Part shown: one piece after another, positions 26,113 to 38,200 of the stretch
Numbering within the stretch: position 1 is the stretch's first letter
Layout of the letters: each line of letters starts with the position of its first letter
Origin: Dermatophagoides farinae
Taxonomy: Eukaryota; Arthropoda; Arachnida; Sarcoptiformes; Pyroglyphidae
DNA length: 64,000 nucleotides
Assembly (NCBI RefSeq): GCF_024713945.1
Contig: NC_134683.1
Span: forward strand, 4,775,501 to 4,839,500
Direction of reading: 5' to 3'
Notes under the pieces: generated by a model
Databases searched by the model: none
Told to the model about the DNA's origin: nothing
The model's input: the letters and a program-made list of their open reading frames with translations, nothing else
Made by a program: the position numbers and the translations under genes

Positions 26113-27875
26113 TTACTGTTTGGGTTGTTGTTGTTTATCATTGTTGAATGTAGTGAAATTATTATCATCATCAATCATCTCTAATGAGCTTAATTGTTCA
26201 TCACTTAAATTATTATTGTTATTAACATTCACATTCGACGATCTAATTGGAGTGGTGGTTGTATTATTGTTGTTTGAAGATGAAAGAGACGATCCAGCAG
26301 CGCTACTATCAATTTTAACCAATTGATCATCAAAATCATCACTTCCATTGGAACCGGTGGCCGAACTAGATCCACCACCAGCACCACTACCGCCTAAAGT
26401 TGGCTGATCACTTTCTTCTAATGAATCAATGGACTTAATATCCATATCTGGATCGTTGATTATTGCTGTTGGTGATTGTGATGTTGTACGTGCAGCATCT
26501 GTAGCTACAGCAGCAGCAGCAGTAGCAGCTGTAGATCCAATATTAGATTGATCGTCGTTATCACGCCATACAAGATTTAATGGACCAACACTATCATCAT
26601 TTTCACGATTATGGCATTTATGTTCACCATCACAAAGTGGAAATGTTTTAGATTTCCAACAACGGCAATAGGATATTTTCTTTTTCGTTGTATCTTTTTT
26701 GAAGGGAAGAAAATCAAAAGAAATAATCAATAGTGTCTATATGTAAAAAGAAGAAAAATTCAAATTTTGAAATTTTGAAATTTTGAAATGGCTAAGCTAA
26801 ACAAACTAGTCAAACTGACAACTGTTATGTAATGGAACGTTCTCATTGCATAGAAGATTCAGCCACGGCTTTTGAATGATATTCATCCTTTAGATCGGCT
26901 GATAGATGACGCCATCGTCGCAATAGTTCATCAAGAATTTCTTCATTCAAATCATCGTCATCATCATCGACATGGATTTTGGAATTAAATTCTTGTCGAA
27001 TGATTGGCATTTCATCAAAACAAAATATATCGAATGCAAGATCATCTATATCTCCTTTTAAACTATATCGTTTACGTTTAATCAATGGCTGTGCCAATTG
27101 TTGTTGTTGTCGGAAAGAATTCGGTTCAATATTTGATTCATGAATGGCATTCATTTGAGATACAAACGATTCTCGACGTTCTTTTATCGTTTCTGGTTCT
27201 GGTAAAATTGTAACGATTGCATCGTCGAATTTAACCTCTTTTACAATGTTGTTATCGTCATTCGGACAAGTAGTGGGCTTCATTTCTAGCTGATCATCAT
27301 TGTCATTTAATTCGAGATTTTCCAAATTTTCTTCTTTCTGATCAACATCATTATCTGCATCGGATTCCTCATCGATTTCAATCAAATATTCTTCATAATC
27401 ATCTAGATTGATTTCTCCTCGAACCACTTCGATATTATTATCTGGTTTTAACGATGATTCGATTGGATCTAATTGTGATATAGATTGGATCGATTTTTTT
27501 TTGTTTCATGGTGTGAACACAAAACATTTTTAAAGATTCGTTTGATTGGTGAAATATGGACAGGTCAATAAGCAAGAACGAATGATCGATTGTATTGGCT
27601 TGGTTGTGGCATGGTAAAAAACTAACTATAGCTAGCTGAACACGTTTGATGATGGAAAACTAATGAAATTTAAACTTACTTCGATCAATATCATCGATAT
27701 TCACTTCACAGCTTCGAGCATGCTTTTTATCCAAATTCATTTGGATTCGTTTTCGATTACAACGCGAACGGTAATGTAGATAGGCTGCATAACCAATGGC
27801 CAATGATGTACAAATCCATGGGAGATATGTACGTATAGATGATGATGATTGTGAACAAAAAATCTGACCGTGCAT
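26113..27875 (-). CDS. CISD: CDGSH iron-sulfur domain protein with long acidic, low-complexity tail
   Basis: Two minus-strand exons (27875-27680 and 26693-26113) join in phase 1 to 258 residues. An N-terminal membrane anchor ([19 protein letters not shown]) is followed by a basic stretch and then the CDGSH domain [16 protein letters not shown], with the Cys-Cys-Cys-His ligands of the [2Fe-2S] cluster in place and the HN...VGPL ending seen in mitoNEET (CISD1) and CISD2. The residue before the histidine is Glu, not the usual Ser/Ala/Thr. Family members are about 100-135 residues, anchored in the outer mitochondrial or ER membrane, and act in iron, redox and calcium handling. Here about 160 further residues of Ser/Ala/Gly/Asn/Asp-rich sequence follow the domain to a stop at 26113. 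The start at 27875 is the only ATG before the anchor that fits. The intron of 986 bases contains another in-phase reading frame (26843-27468). Confidence 0.82.
26761..26789. repeat. Short AAATTTTG tandem repeat
   Basis: Three to four copies of an eight-base unit between the acidic frame and the CISD domain exon, within the CISD intron. Confidence 0.7.
26843..27468 (-). CDS. Acidic reading frame inside the CISD intron (alternative 3' exon or nested gene)
   Basis: A 626-base open stretch on the same strand as CISD ends in its own TGA at 26843-26845. It encodes a very acidic segment ([18 protein letters not shown]), a basic patch ([13 protein letters not shown]) and a C-terminal [20 protein letters not shown] segment, unlike chance frames nearby. 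If spliced from the CISD exon 1 donor at 27680 to the AATTAG at 27469-27470, the frame continues without a break, which would give a 273-residue isoform with the CISD membrane anchor but no iron-sulfur domain. Against this, the acceptor has no good pyrimidine tract. Alternatively it is a nested gene starting at the internal ATG near 27283 or from an unseen upstream exon. I do not recognise the protein. No donor near its end would allow it to be an internal cassette. Confidence 0.45.
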
Positions 27876-28837
27876 TATTAGATGAAATAATGAAAATGAA
27901 TCTAAAACAAGCAAAAATCAAACGATAAATTACAATTTGCAAACAATTATTAAAATCAAATCTTACACGATGATGTAAGCGTAACAAAAGGGCAGCGAAA
28001 TCAAACGATGACGAAAGAGTTTGGAAAGAATCCAGAAAACAAATTTTGATAACAAAGTAAAAACGTTTGTTTTACTCGTTTAACCAACTGTCGACGATGA
28101 TGATCTCAAAGATTGAAAGCTGATGATGAAAAAAGTTAAGGAGAAACCAAAAACGTTTACACAAATGCGGCTTTCTGATTGCTGATTGCTGATGATAATC
28201 TTATTTATTGTTGTGTTGTTTCTTGTTGTTTCTGTGTTTGATGCAGACGATGATCATCATCATACATTTACATTAAACATTTCAAACATCGCACATACGC
28301 CCACATGTGTGATCACTATACTATGCAGATGCAAATGTACATACAATAAAACATGTCATTGTCGAACCAATGTCATCATCATCATAATCATCGAATTTGT
28401 TTATTAAAAATATGACGATGATAATGCTAGTATATCGATGTTATAATTCGGTACATTTGTATCACATATCACACGATGATGATGAAAAGGCGCAAATTTA
28501 TTTTATTCAGGAAAATTTTTTCTCCAAAGAGCTGCAAGTGAATATTCCAGAAGAAACAGTGCAACGGTGTTTGGATCAAATAGCTTTTGGGAAAAAAAAA
28601 ATTCCATTGAAATTCATGGATATCAACATTGAATTCAATGTGCACATGTGTTTGCCAAGAAAGTTTCACTGTCAAAGTTGTTTCCCGGAATGTTTCGGCT
28701 ATGCACAAAAAACAACCATTATACAGAATAATTGGTTATATAGAAAAAATAAATAAATTTTTTATTTTTATTATTTCAAAACAATTCATTACTTTCAAAA
28801 ACAAACAAATTTATGATTTTAATTTGAGTTTCTTCGC
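27876..28837. other. Flank between CISD start and the next gene's 3' end
   Basis: About 960 bases. It should include the CISD promoter and 5' UTR at its left end. A 119-codon plus-strand frame (28397-28756) lies here but has no recognisable domain and is no longer than chance frames elsewhere in the window. Confidence 0.4.
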
Positions 28838-29739
28838 TTAAAGAACTGAACGAAAATTTCCAGACAATGAATTACTATGATTTGAATTGATGGATGTTCG
28901 ACGAGATTTATCATCATCATCATCATTCGATTCGACTATATCGACAATAATAGCACAGGATTTAGGGTTTTTAATTGATTCAAACAAATTCTCATCATCA
29001 TCATGATCGGATTCGTTATTTTCATTGATACGGCCACCACCAATAGGATGATAATAATTATGATTTGATTTTTGCCTTAAAATATTTGTTGTATATCGTT
29101 GATATGGTATAATCGATTTACAGCGATAATGTTGAATAATGAATAGAATGGTCAATACGGCAGTCAATATGAATGCAATGAATGCTGCCCAATTGCCAGC
29201 CATATTTGATTGTTGTTGCCATTGTCCAAATCGTTGGAAATCATGGCCATTATGATAATGACGATGATGATTCATAACCAAACATGTTGTGGCCAATGTT
29301 ATATTGATGGCAGCAAATAATATTAACGCTAAACGATTCACGCGACAAATACCTATTAGACCGATCAAATAATTGCCGGCAATGAATACAAGTATTAAAA
29401 TGATTCCTAAAGAGAAAAATAAAGACCAATTTAATCAATGCTTTTCCTACTAGTTGGTTGTGCATATATCCTCCAACTAGCAATAAACCAAAAATGTCTT
29501 ACATCAACAATGTAATTAAAGTGAATAATGAACCGCTTACCTTGTTTGCCATCCGAATACTGTTGTTGTTGTTGTCGATGGTCATCAATTTGCATAAAAA
29601 TCATTACAAATATAATGGCCAAAACTGAACAGATCAACATGAATAGGATCAATGTTAATAAAGCATAACGAATCAATCGATGTGAATCAAATGATTCAAT
29701 CGATTGATTTTCAAATTCTTGTCTTTGACGGTTTTTCAT
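28838..29739 (-). CDS. Four-helix membrane protein, family member A
   Basis: Two exons (29739-29541, 29406-28838) join in phase 1, splitting a glycine codon, to give 255 residues. Four hydrophobic helices are seen: YALLTLILFMLICSVLAIIF, IILILVFIAGNYLIGLIGI, LALILFAAINITLATTC and WAAFIAFILTAVLTILFII. A Ser/Asn/Asp-rich cytoplasmic tail with an acidic DDDDD patch follows. The N-terminal SIESFDSHRLIR and the GNYLIGLIG..R..R segment at helix 2 resemble the genes at 44841-45870 and 59726-60538, suggesting one family. The topology (both ends inside) is like tetraspan groups such as MARVEL or LAPTM proteins, but the hallmark cysteines of tetraspanins (CCG) are absent. Function unknown. The start is the first ATG, shortly before the family-like motif. 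Confidence 0.65.
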
Positions 29740-31158
29740 TTTTTTTTCTATATTTCTTAACCAAAATCAAAATTCACTTGTCAATGACAAACAAACAAAT
29801 AGAGAAAGAAAAAAATTCTGCAAATCTTTGCACACTAATTTGTCTCTAGTCCATAACAGATGTGTTATACATAAACACAAACGTCAATTATCTATCCATT
29901 GCATGTATTCCATTTGATTCAATTCGATCATTGGTATCCATTTGGCTCATTTTTGGTCCAATTTTTTCTTCTCATCCAACATATTCTCTCTCTATATATA
30001 TAACACACATGGAATGTGGAGGTAGCATACCCACACGCATAGTGTGATTTTTTCCTTTGAATGTTTCATGCTCACAACTTGTTACAGGAATCATATTCTC
30101 TCTCTCTCTCTCTGTGTCTCTATATGGTATACCATATGTTCCACGCACGAATTTGGACATTCTTTAGATGATTATTAATGAATCAAATAGAAAATATAGT
30201 TTTACAAATAAGCCAGCCCAAAAGAAAAAAACGTTGCAAACATTTTTCACACCCATCATTACTAGATGGCAGAATTCGATCCATTCAACGGACATGTATG
30301 GATTTGCAACATTGAAAATAATCATATGAAATCTAATCGAATGAAATGAAAATCCATGTATTACACACATGAAATGATTATGAATACAATGTCACAGCCA
30401 CGACAGCAACAACAAAAAGCAAACATTCGATTAAGTCAATTTCATTGTTGTCGTCATTTGTAGTTTCGATAATAAAGTTCAGATATCGATTCAAATTCTA
30501 ATTAGGAAAAAACAACAACAACAAAGCCAAAACAAAACGAAAATTCCAAAGAATTATTTATCTCTTGATTCATGTATTTCATGTTGTTGTAAAATGTTTC
30601 GATTTCGGCAATTCTGCCATGATGATGATGTGGATGATAATAAATTAAAGCGAACATACACATACGACAATGAAACCAAGTATAGAACAGATGGATAGAT
30701 GGAAAAGAAATGCGAAATGAAAAAAACAGTAAGCCATTCATCTAGCTTTTCATGTTATTTTACTGATCCAGTCAGTTTTTTTCTAGATTCTCACTTTATA
30801 TTCAGTATTCCTTATCATTCTGAATGTTGGTCTCATGTGTGTGGTTTCCGGTCCAAGGGATCATAGGACCAGCTTGTCATTTGGTCATCTGGCTATAAAT
30901 TCTCTCATTCTTATTATATGGAAGGATAAAGAATTTATTCATTTTTTACATTCTTCGTTTCATTGTTCTGGTGATTGATTGATTGATCATCATGATCATT
31001 AAAAATAAAATAAAGTAAACATATGTGTGTCGAATAAAAATGGAAACAAAACAGAAAAGAAAAGGAAAAAATGATTCAACGAATAAAATATTTGAAACAA
31101 CCAAGTTCCGCCATCATCTTTTTCGTTTTGTTTTGTATAAATTTTTGAAAAACAAACG
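29740..31158. other. Intergenic stretch, no gene recognised
   Basis: About 1.4 kb between two minus-strand four-helix genes. It contains short TA, TC and CA runs and no coding exon that I can support. The 5' UTR and promoter of the left gene and the 3' UTR of the right gene must lie here. Confidence 0.5.
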
Positions 31159-32213
31159 CTAAACAGCATGAAATTGTGGATCATTTTTAGGCACATAACA
31201 ATGGCTATTATTATTAAGTGCCGATGTTGATGATTGTTGTGGTGGTGGCAACGGCGATGATGGTGATGCTACATTTGATGATGATGATTTAGTCCGTTGA
31301 TGATGATGATGATAATGATGATGAGTATTAGATCCGGAAGTAGAATGATGCGATGATTGAGGCGGTGGTGGTGGAGGTGGTGGTGGTGTACCATGATGTT
31401 GCTGATGTATTAAATGATGTTGTGTTGATGTTGACGATGATGCTGCTATTGGTAATGGTAATGGTACTAATAATGATGAATCAGCAATGGCCGATTGATG
31501 ATCAAATAATTGTTGTTGTTGTTGTTGTGAGCATTTATTTGTGGTCATCATTAATAATGATGATGATAGTGTTGGATTATTATTATGTGGTGAATGATAG
31601 TATGGATTCGAATGATGATGATGATGATGATGATGAGCAGCTTCTTCACAAGGCATCCGGTATTTTATTATGCATATTGCATCTGTAAATGATAGTATAC
31701 AGATTACGAGCAAATAGTACATACCTTGTTTGTTTCAAATAAATAAAAATCAAACATAACCAAAAAGTTAATGGTATTGTGACATATTGGGTTTGTTATT
31801 TGAAAACAAACAAAAAACTAAACGAAACCAAACTTACCAATAAGATCACTTTGATATTGAGATGAAACAGTGTTGCCGAAAAATATGAGCAAAAATGTTA
31901 ATGCTGATAGCCAACTAAAAAATATGAGCATTTTCAAATGTTGTATAAGGCTTGCAATCAAACCAATAACCAGAACTAAATCTAATAAAATGGCCACAGT
32001 TGGATGATATGATGGCCATGGTATGATTGTTATATGAAATATTTGCATCTGGGATAGTATCATAAATATTAATGTCAGCAATATAATCATAATACGACTC
32101 ATTTGAATACAGAATAATGTTTTGGACATTTTGGCCAAAAAAATAAGGGCTAACGGCTTGTTTACTAGTTTTTCTTTGTATTTTTCTTTCACACTGTTTA
32201 GCAAATTTAGCAT
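31159..32213 (-). CDS. Four-helix membrane protein with His/Pro-rich tail, family member B
   Basis: Two exons (32213-31838, 31724-31159) join in phase 1 through a glycine codon to 313 residues. The helices are IMIILLTLIFMILSQMQIF, VAILLDLVLVIGLIASLI, MLIFFSWLSALTFLLIFFG and YYLLVICILSFTDAICII. The tail carries an eight-histidine run, long Gln, Ser and Pro runs (nine prolines in a row), and ends NDPQFHAV. An alternative acceptor at 31683 (TTTACAG) is also in frame but would delete most of helix 4, so the acceptor at 31725 was preferred; both could be used. The start may instead be the later ATG before SKTLFCIQMSRIM, which would bring helix 1 closer to the N-terminus, as in the related genes. 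Function unknown. The resemblance to the other three genes is weakest here, limited to topology and the GLIASLIQH segment. Confidence 0.6.
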
Positions 32214-35200
32214 TGACGTCGTTATTGATGATGATGATGATGATGACCATCCATATGACCATAACTGAGATATGAGAGATTTTCAGTAAAATTTTGCCTG
32301 TCTAAATAATGTCTGTTTGTCGTATTATCGCAACTTGATTTTTTAGAAAAAAAAATATTGATTGATTCAATAGAATCGAATAAGAATCTTGTGGATGTGT
32401 TTTTCTTTACATTGGTAGTCATCAAACACTTGAATAACAATCATGATGATCATCGTCGTAGTCGTCGTCGACAACCCACTTGAAATTGAATGAAAATTAG
32501 CAATAGAGACAGAGACCACCAATCAATGTGTATTGTAATGATTGAGACACATTCGAATTTCACATATTTCCCATTGTCATCGTTGTCGTTTTTGTTGTCG
32601 ATAATAATAATAATAACATAATAATTTCAATTTCAACAACATATGGCTTGGCTCTACAGAAGAATTTCTTATCAGAAAAGTTTTATCTTGTTTCAATTGT
32701 TGAAAATGTCACAATTTCGTTGTTGTACATCTCTGCGTGTCAAATAATTGATTTTTCGTTTCGTTTCATTATTATTGTTGATGATGATAATTTTCGTGCG
32801 TGCATTGAGCAATTACTTTTTTGTATGATGTAGATAAATAAATTACAAATTTTGAATCACAAACGGAAAGAGAGAAAGAAAAACATTAGCCCCACACACT
32901 AAAATCAATAAAAAAATAAGGTCGTTTTTTTCATTCAATAAAAAGTGATAATAAAAATTAAATTAAATTAAAATCGACGACCACAAACACAGAGTTGACA
33001 TTCGACATTTGACACATTCAAAACACACACACGTACATTACACAAGCCCCGAATAAAAAAATAATGCCAATATATGAATCCGATCGAGGAGATGGAAAAA
33101 AAACATCAAACAACCAAATGAACGAATTTCAAATCACACAATCTCGATATAAGTGTCTGTGTGTGTGAACCAAATAAAAAATACGGGCTCGACACTTTTT
33201 TCTTCTAACACACACTATGTCTATGTCGACTGTCTGAATATTTTTTTCATTTCTTTTACTTTTCATCCAAAAATGTAGTTTTCGTTATTGCTGTTGTTGC
33301 TGTGTTTTCAATAATAACGATAACATGCAAAAAATTTCATTTTATTGCACAGAATCCATCAATGAGAGAGAAAGAATCTGCAGACGTCTAAAAAACTGTC
33401 TGTGTTTTTTTTTGTTTTGTTTTGTTGATGTTATTGCAACTTCTAGGGCCTGTGATTATTGTAGACCTAGGCCTCCTAGATGTAGAAACATTCCTAATAA
33501 TGATGATGGTAGCGTACATTTCAGTGGGCGTGTGTGTACATCATCACCAATGGATGGGACCCAATTCATTGACTCATTTATTGATCCATCCAAATGGTGG
33601 TGGTGGATCAAAGTTTAAAGTGAAAAATATGGGAAAAGAGAGGAAAAAAGTTTTTGTTATTTCGTTATTGTTCACAGTTTGCAAATCAGTCTTGAGAAAA
33701 AAATGATGCGGCAAAATTCACAGGCGTCTAAAGAGATGCTACTATGGTGTTACAATCATGATAACCACCACCACCATCACTAATACTAGTAGTAATACTG
33801 CCACTACTATTACCTATTTATCAAGGTTCTACTTCCTCTTTCATGGATTGGCCATTCGTTGGATCCAAAAAAAAAAAAACTAGAAACTAGGTCCAATTTT
33901 CAGGAATTTTTTTCTTCTACCACTACACAAGCGTGAGCCAAACAGATGAAAAAAAAATCGAAAAATTCTAACATCTACATCTAGTTGTGTGCAATGATTA
34001 TGAATAATTTTCTGTATTGAAATCAACGAGCAATGGGCCTGGATTGTTTTCTTTCTTTCAATGTTTTTATTTGTTATTCAATCATTTATTCATTTATTCC
34101 CATTGTATTTGGAGAGAGAAAAACAAATGTCTCTCTCTCTCTCTGTCTGTTATTTGTTTGTTTCATGAATCAATGATTCATTCAGTTGGATCATTGATAA
34201 ATTCAAATCGATTCAAGATGTATGATTTACAATGTCGTTTTGAAATCAAGAGAACAACAACAAAAAAACTTTGATAATGCGTGGGCGGATATCATCTTTT
34301 AGATCTTGAGAGTGGAGAAAAAGAATTCATTCTCAAACCGATTCAAAAACCACCACCAGGGATCAGTGATCAGTGATCATGGCAAATGAGCGAAAAAAGA
34401 AGAAAAGAAATAATGAAAAAACTTCTGGTTTTTCACTATGATGATGATGATGATAATGATGGAGAGAAGGGGATTGACCGGAAAACACACACACACACAG
34501 ACAGAAAAAATGTTTATTTTCTATAGTTTCTCTGGTCAATTTACTACCAAGAACAAAAAAAACAAAAATGAATCTGAATTTTCGAAACAGAAAAAACAGG
34601 CAACGAAACAATTTTCCGCAAAAACTGTCGTGATCAATTGAAAATCAAATCATTTGTATTTCATTTTCTCACCACAGACAAACATCTCTTTTCATTTGAA
34701 CATTCTGGCTTTCCTTCCGGATTTTTTTTTCGTTTTTCGTTTATTTTGAAGTTTGAGTCAAATTACCATCAAACATAGAAAAAATGACCAATTCAGTTCA
34801 AAACACTTGAATAGACTCTTTCAGTGTATAAATAAATAAATGAACAACTAAAACAAAACAAAAAGAGAAATCTAAATCTAGCAAGCGTCCAACAAACAGC
34901 GAACCAAAAAATCGATCCAAAGTGAAAACATTCATTAATTAAATTAGATTGAATTTTTTTTGGCTGTTGTTGTTTATCATTATTTCATTATTTCATTATT
35001 ATTATTACAGTACAGTAGTACAGTTCACAGTTTTCACTCTTTTTTACCATATTTTCACTGGTCAAACTATATTGTATTTGCAACAGAGAATTCACATTGA
35101 AACATATGAAAATCATATAGAAGAATTGAAGCAATCAAGTATTTATGGCTAGCTAATAATATAAATATGATTCGAGAGAGAGAGAGGATGAATTGGATTT

Positions 35201-38200
35201 TTTGCTGGAAAATGAAATAATATGGATCAATGTCCAATATGGTTCCAAGTAGGAAAAAATAGTTAAAGGTTAGCTATATTGAACACCATTGGTTGATCAT
35301 ACATGTGATTAATGGCATTTCATTTCATTTCAGTCATTATAATTGGCCAACGCTCAAGCTGTGTTTGTGTTTTACTTGATTGAATTTTTCGATACTTGAA
35401 ATTTATTTATCTAACATAATGTGTGTTTCGAATGTGAGTTCCATTTTCTCTTTCGCCCTTTCGATGGTTGTAATCAAACAAAAATTGAACAAAGAAATAT
35501 CAGACAAGAAATGTTTTTGATTTTGTTTATAATGAATTTTTTCTCAAAAAAAATTGTCAATTTGAAATCTGATAAAACGATGATTTCTATTTTTAGACAG
35601 CTTTAGATTTTGTTTCCATTCACATCAAATGAGCAGAATAAAATTGGATTCAAAAATAGAATTTTTACATTTTTTATCAACGAATAAAACTGACAATGGC
35701 CAATAGATGGTTGAATGGATCATTGGATGCTAAGAAGAATGAATGAAAAAAAATCTTATTACTACAATAGAGAGAGAGAGAGAAATATTTTTAGCGAAAA
35801 ATTTCATAAAAGATTGAGCCCGCAAAAGCCGATCCTTTTAAAAGCAATAGAGAATCGTGAAGAGAATAGAGAACTGGGAAGGTGGTATATTTGGAATTTT
35901 TCATTTTCTCACACAATTTTCTTTCGTTCGTTTGTTTGTTTGGGCAATGGATCATTTTGATTTTGTTTTTTAAGCATTCATGATTTTCATTCATTCATTA
36001 TTCGGCTGACTAGACCTCGCGATATATTCACATTATTTGGTTTGACCGTTTTTAGATAGTGCCGGCTACTGGTCAGGACTTTAAATCGTTTTAGACAATC
36101 AAAAAACGGACAATTCGTGATTTGAAATTACACATACCCCAGTATTTCTGGATGTGGGAGTACTTAAATAAAACCTAGTTAAAATGAAATCAAATCTAAA
36201 ATCCAATTGCAAAATCGATTCTATGCTCATTCATCCATCCATCCATCGATTGGGTCACCATCAAATTGCCATCGTCATCGATGTGATTAAGATGAGAGGA
36301 TAAAAGGGGTATCACAGAATAATATAAAGAAATGGATAAAACAGGGAATATCGTTTGGTCACGTCGGTCGAATAAATAAATTTTCATTTAAGCGAAATGT
36401 GAAATGAAACAAAAATCGAGATGCGCTTGACGACACACAAACACCAGCAGCAGCCTCATCAATTTTTTTTCTTGTTGTTGCGGTGTTGAAGTGTTGAAAA
36501 ATAGAATTGGATCCAACAAAAAACAACAGCAATGATGATGATGATGATGAGATATGGAAAAATGTGCTTTGTAATAATAATAATAATAATGGCCCATTCA
36601 AATCCGGTGGGAGGATATGAGAGTGAGTGGGGCGTTTCGAAAAAGAATCTCTTTGGCCGATGACGATGATGAAAATCCATGATGATGACAAACACTTGAA
36701 TAGAGAATTTTCATTTATTTTTTTTGAAAAATAAAAAACTAGTGAAGCAACCACAACACTGCTGTTGTACTCAATCATTTTCGTTTTCTGTCATCGTCGT
36801 TTCGCCTATTTTCAAATTGTTCTCGAAATTTTCTTTTTCTTTTTTTTCTTAAAAAATTCATCACATCATAACATTTTTTTATCATAAACTTGCAATTTCA
36901 TTCGTTGAAAATGGGCAACCCAAGCTATACTAAGAAGTGGAAAAGTGAGATAAAAAAAATTATCGCCGGAAATGTGATAAGAAAAAACTGGCGACAACGG
37001 AAGTAGAATTAGTCGGCATTTGGTTCATACGAAAATACTCGTACACACATAAAGCAATGGGAAAAAAGTTATGGAAACAAATAAAAAACAAATTGTCAAA
37101 AGGAAAATTTTGCTGCATGTTGAAAATGAAAAAGTTTGATCACTAAGACGACGACGACGACAACGACGACTGCGATGACAGTGATGATGAGATGAACAAA
37201 AAAATGGCTTATCAATTGTGGATGAATGAATTTTGTGAGGAAGAAAAACACACACAGATATTTGACCTATGCATGCATCCATCATAAAAATTCACGTTCA
37301 GAATGACAATTTCTTCTCATTCTTTATATTGATTTATCGTCATTATCAAATGAACATCAATCTCCTACAATCAATGCATTTTCATTTGTCAATGATGACG
37401 ATGATGATGATACTTGATTCTTACTTTTATATTCAGACAACAAAAAGTTATAAAATACAAACTTTTCTCTTTTCTTCCATACGAATAAAAACAAAAACAA
37501 AAAAAGAATTTCCGCTTGACCGCTGTCAATGTTTATTCAAGAGAGAATAATGATAAAAGAAAAAAATGCTATCAAGTCTGAGATACAGAAAAATTGAAAA
37601 AAATTGATCCAATTCATTCGCATTTCATTTTTCATGTCACTTTACTTCAATGGAACTGATGATGACAAAGAGAGATGGGCTTAGAAAGCACCAAGTTGCT
37701 GTCACACAGTCAATCATGGTTCGGATCAACGAAATAGACTTGATTATTATTTTATTATTCTCAAGTATTCACTCGATTCTCTTATTGTGGCTGGTGGTGG
37801 TGTTTGTAACTTATAAAATTTTTTTTTATCACTTGGGTTCCAGATGGCCCTCAGGATATAGATTTTGAACGACAATTTTGACAATGTAACCATAAGATGT
37901 TAACATGACAAATGGCCATTGCTGAACAAACACTAACAATTTATCACAAAGTCAAATTACAAGTTAATTGATTATGAATAATTTAATTTAGATCCAACTG
38001 CCACCACACACTTATTAGATCATCAATTGATTTCCCACTTAGATTCTGGCCGATATGCCCAAATCATCTTCATCGAGATGAATCAATTTATATAGAGAAA
38101 AAATGGCCAGAATTTGGATTTTATTCTCTCTCTCTCTTTCTATATATATAAAAACAAGTCATTTCTGTTTGTTTGTTTTATGTTTGTCATATCGCTTTTG

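Noticed and set aside
28397-28756. 119-codon plus-strand frame (PEETVQRCLDQIAFGKKKIP...) between the CISD and four-helix genes
   Set aside because: Its composition looks less repetitive than other chance frames, but equally long frames occur in clearly noncoding parts. It has no recognisable domain, splice partner or promoter.
36359-36778. 139-codon minus-strand frame
   Set aside because: Made of Ser/Leu/Ile strings from ATG and ATT repeats, with overlapping frames in other registers on the same strand.
36911-37006. 31-codon ATG frame (MGNPSYTKKWKSEI...)
   Set aside because: Short, isolated in an 8-kb gene-free stretch and without splice or promoter context.
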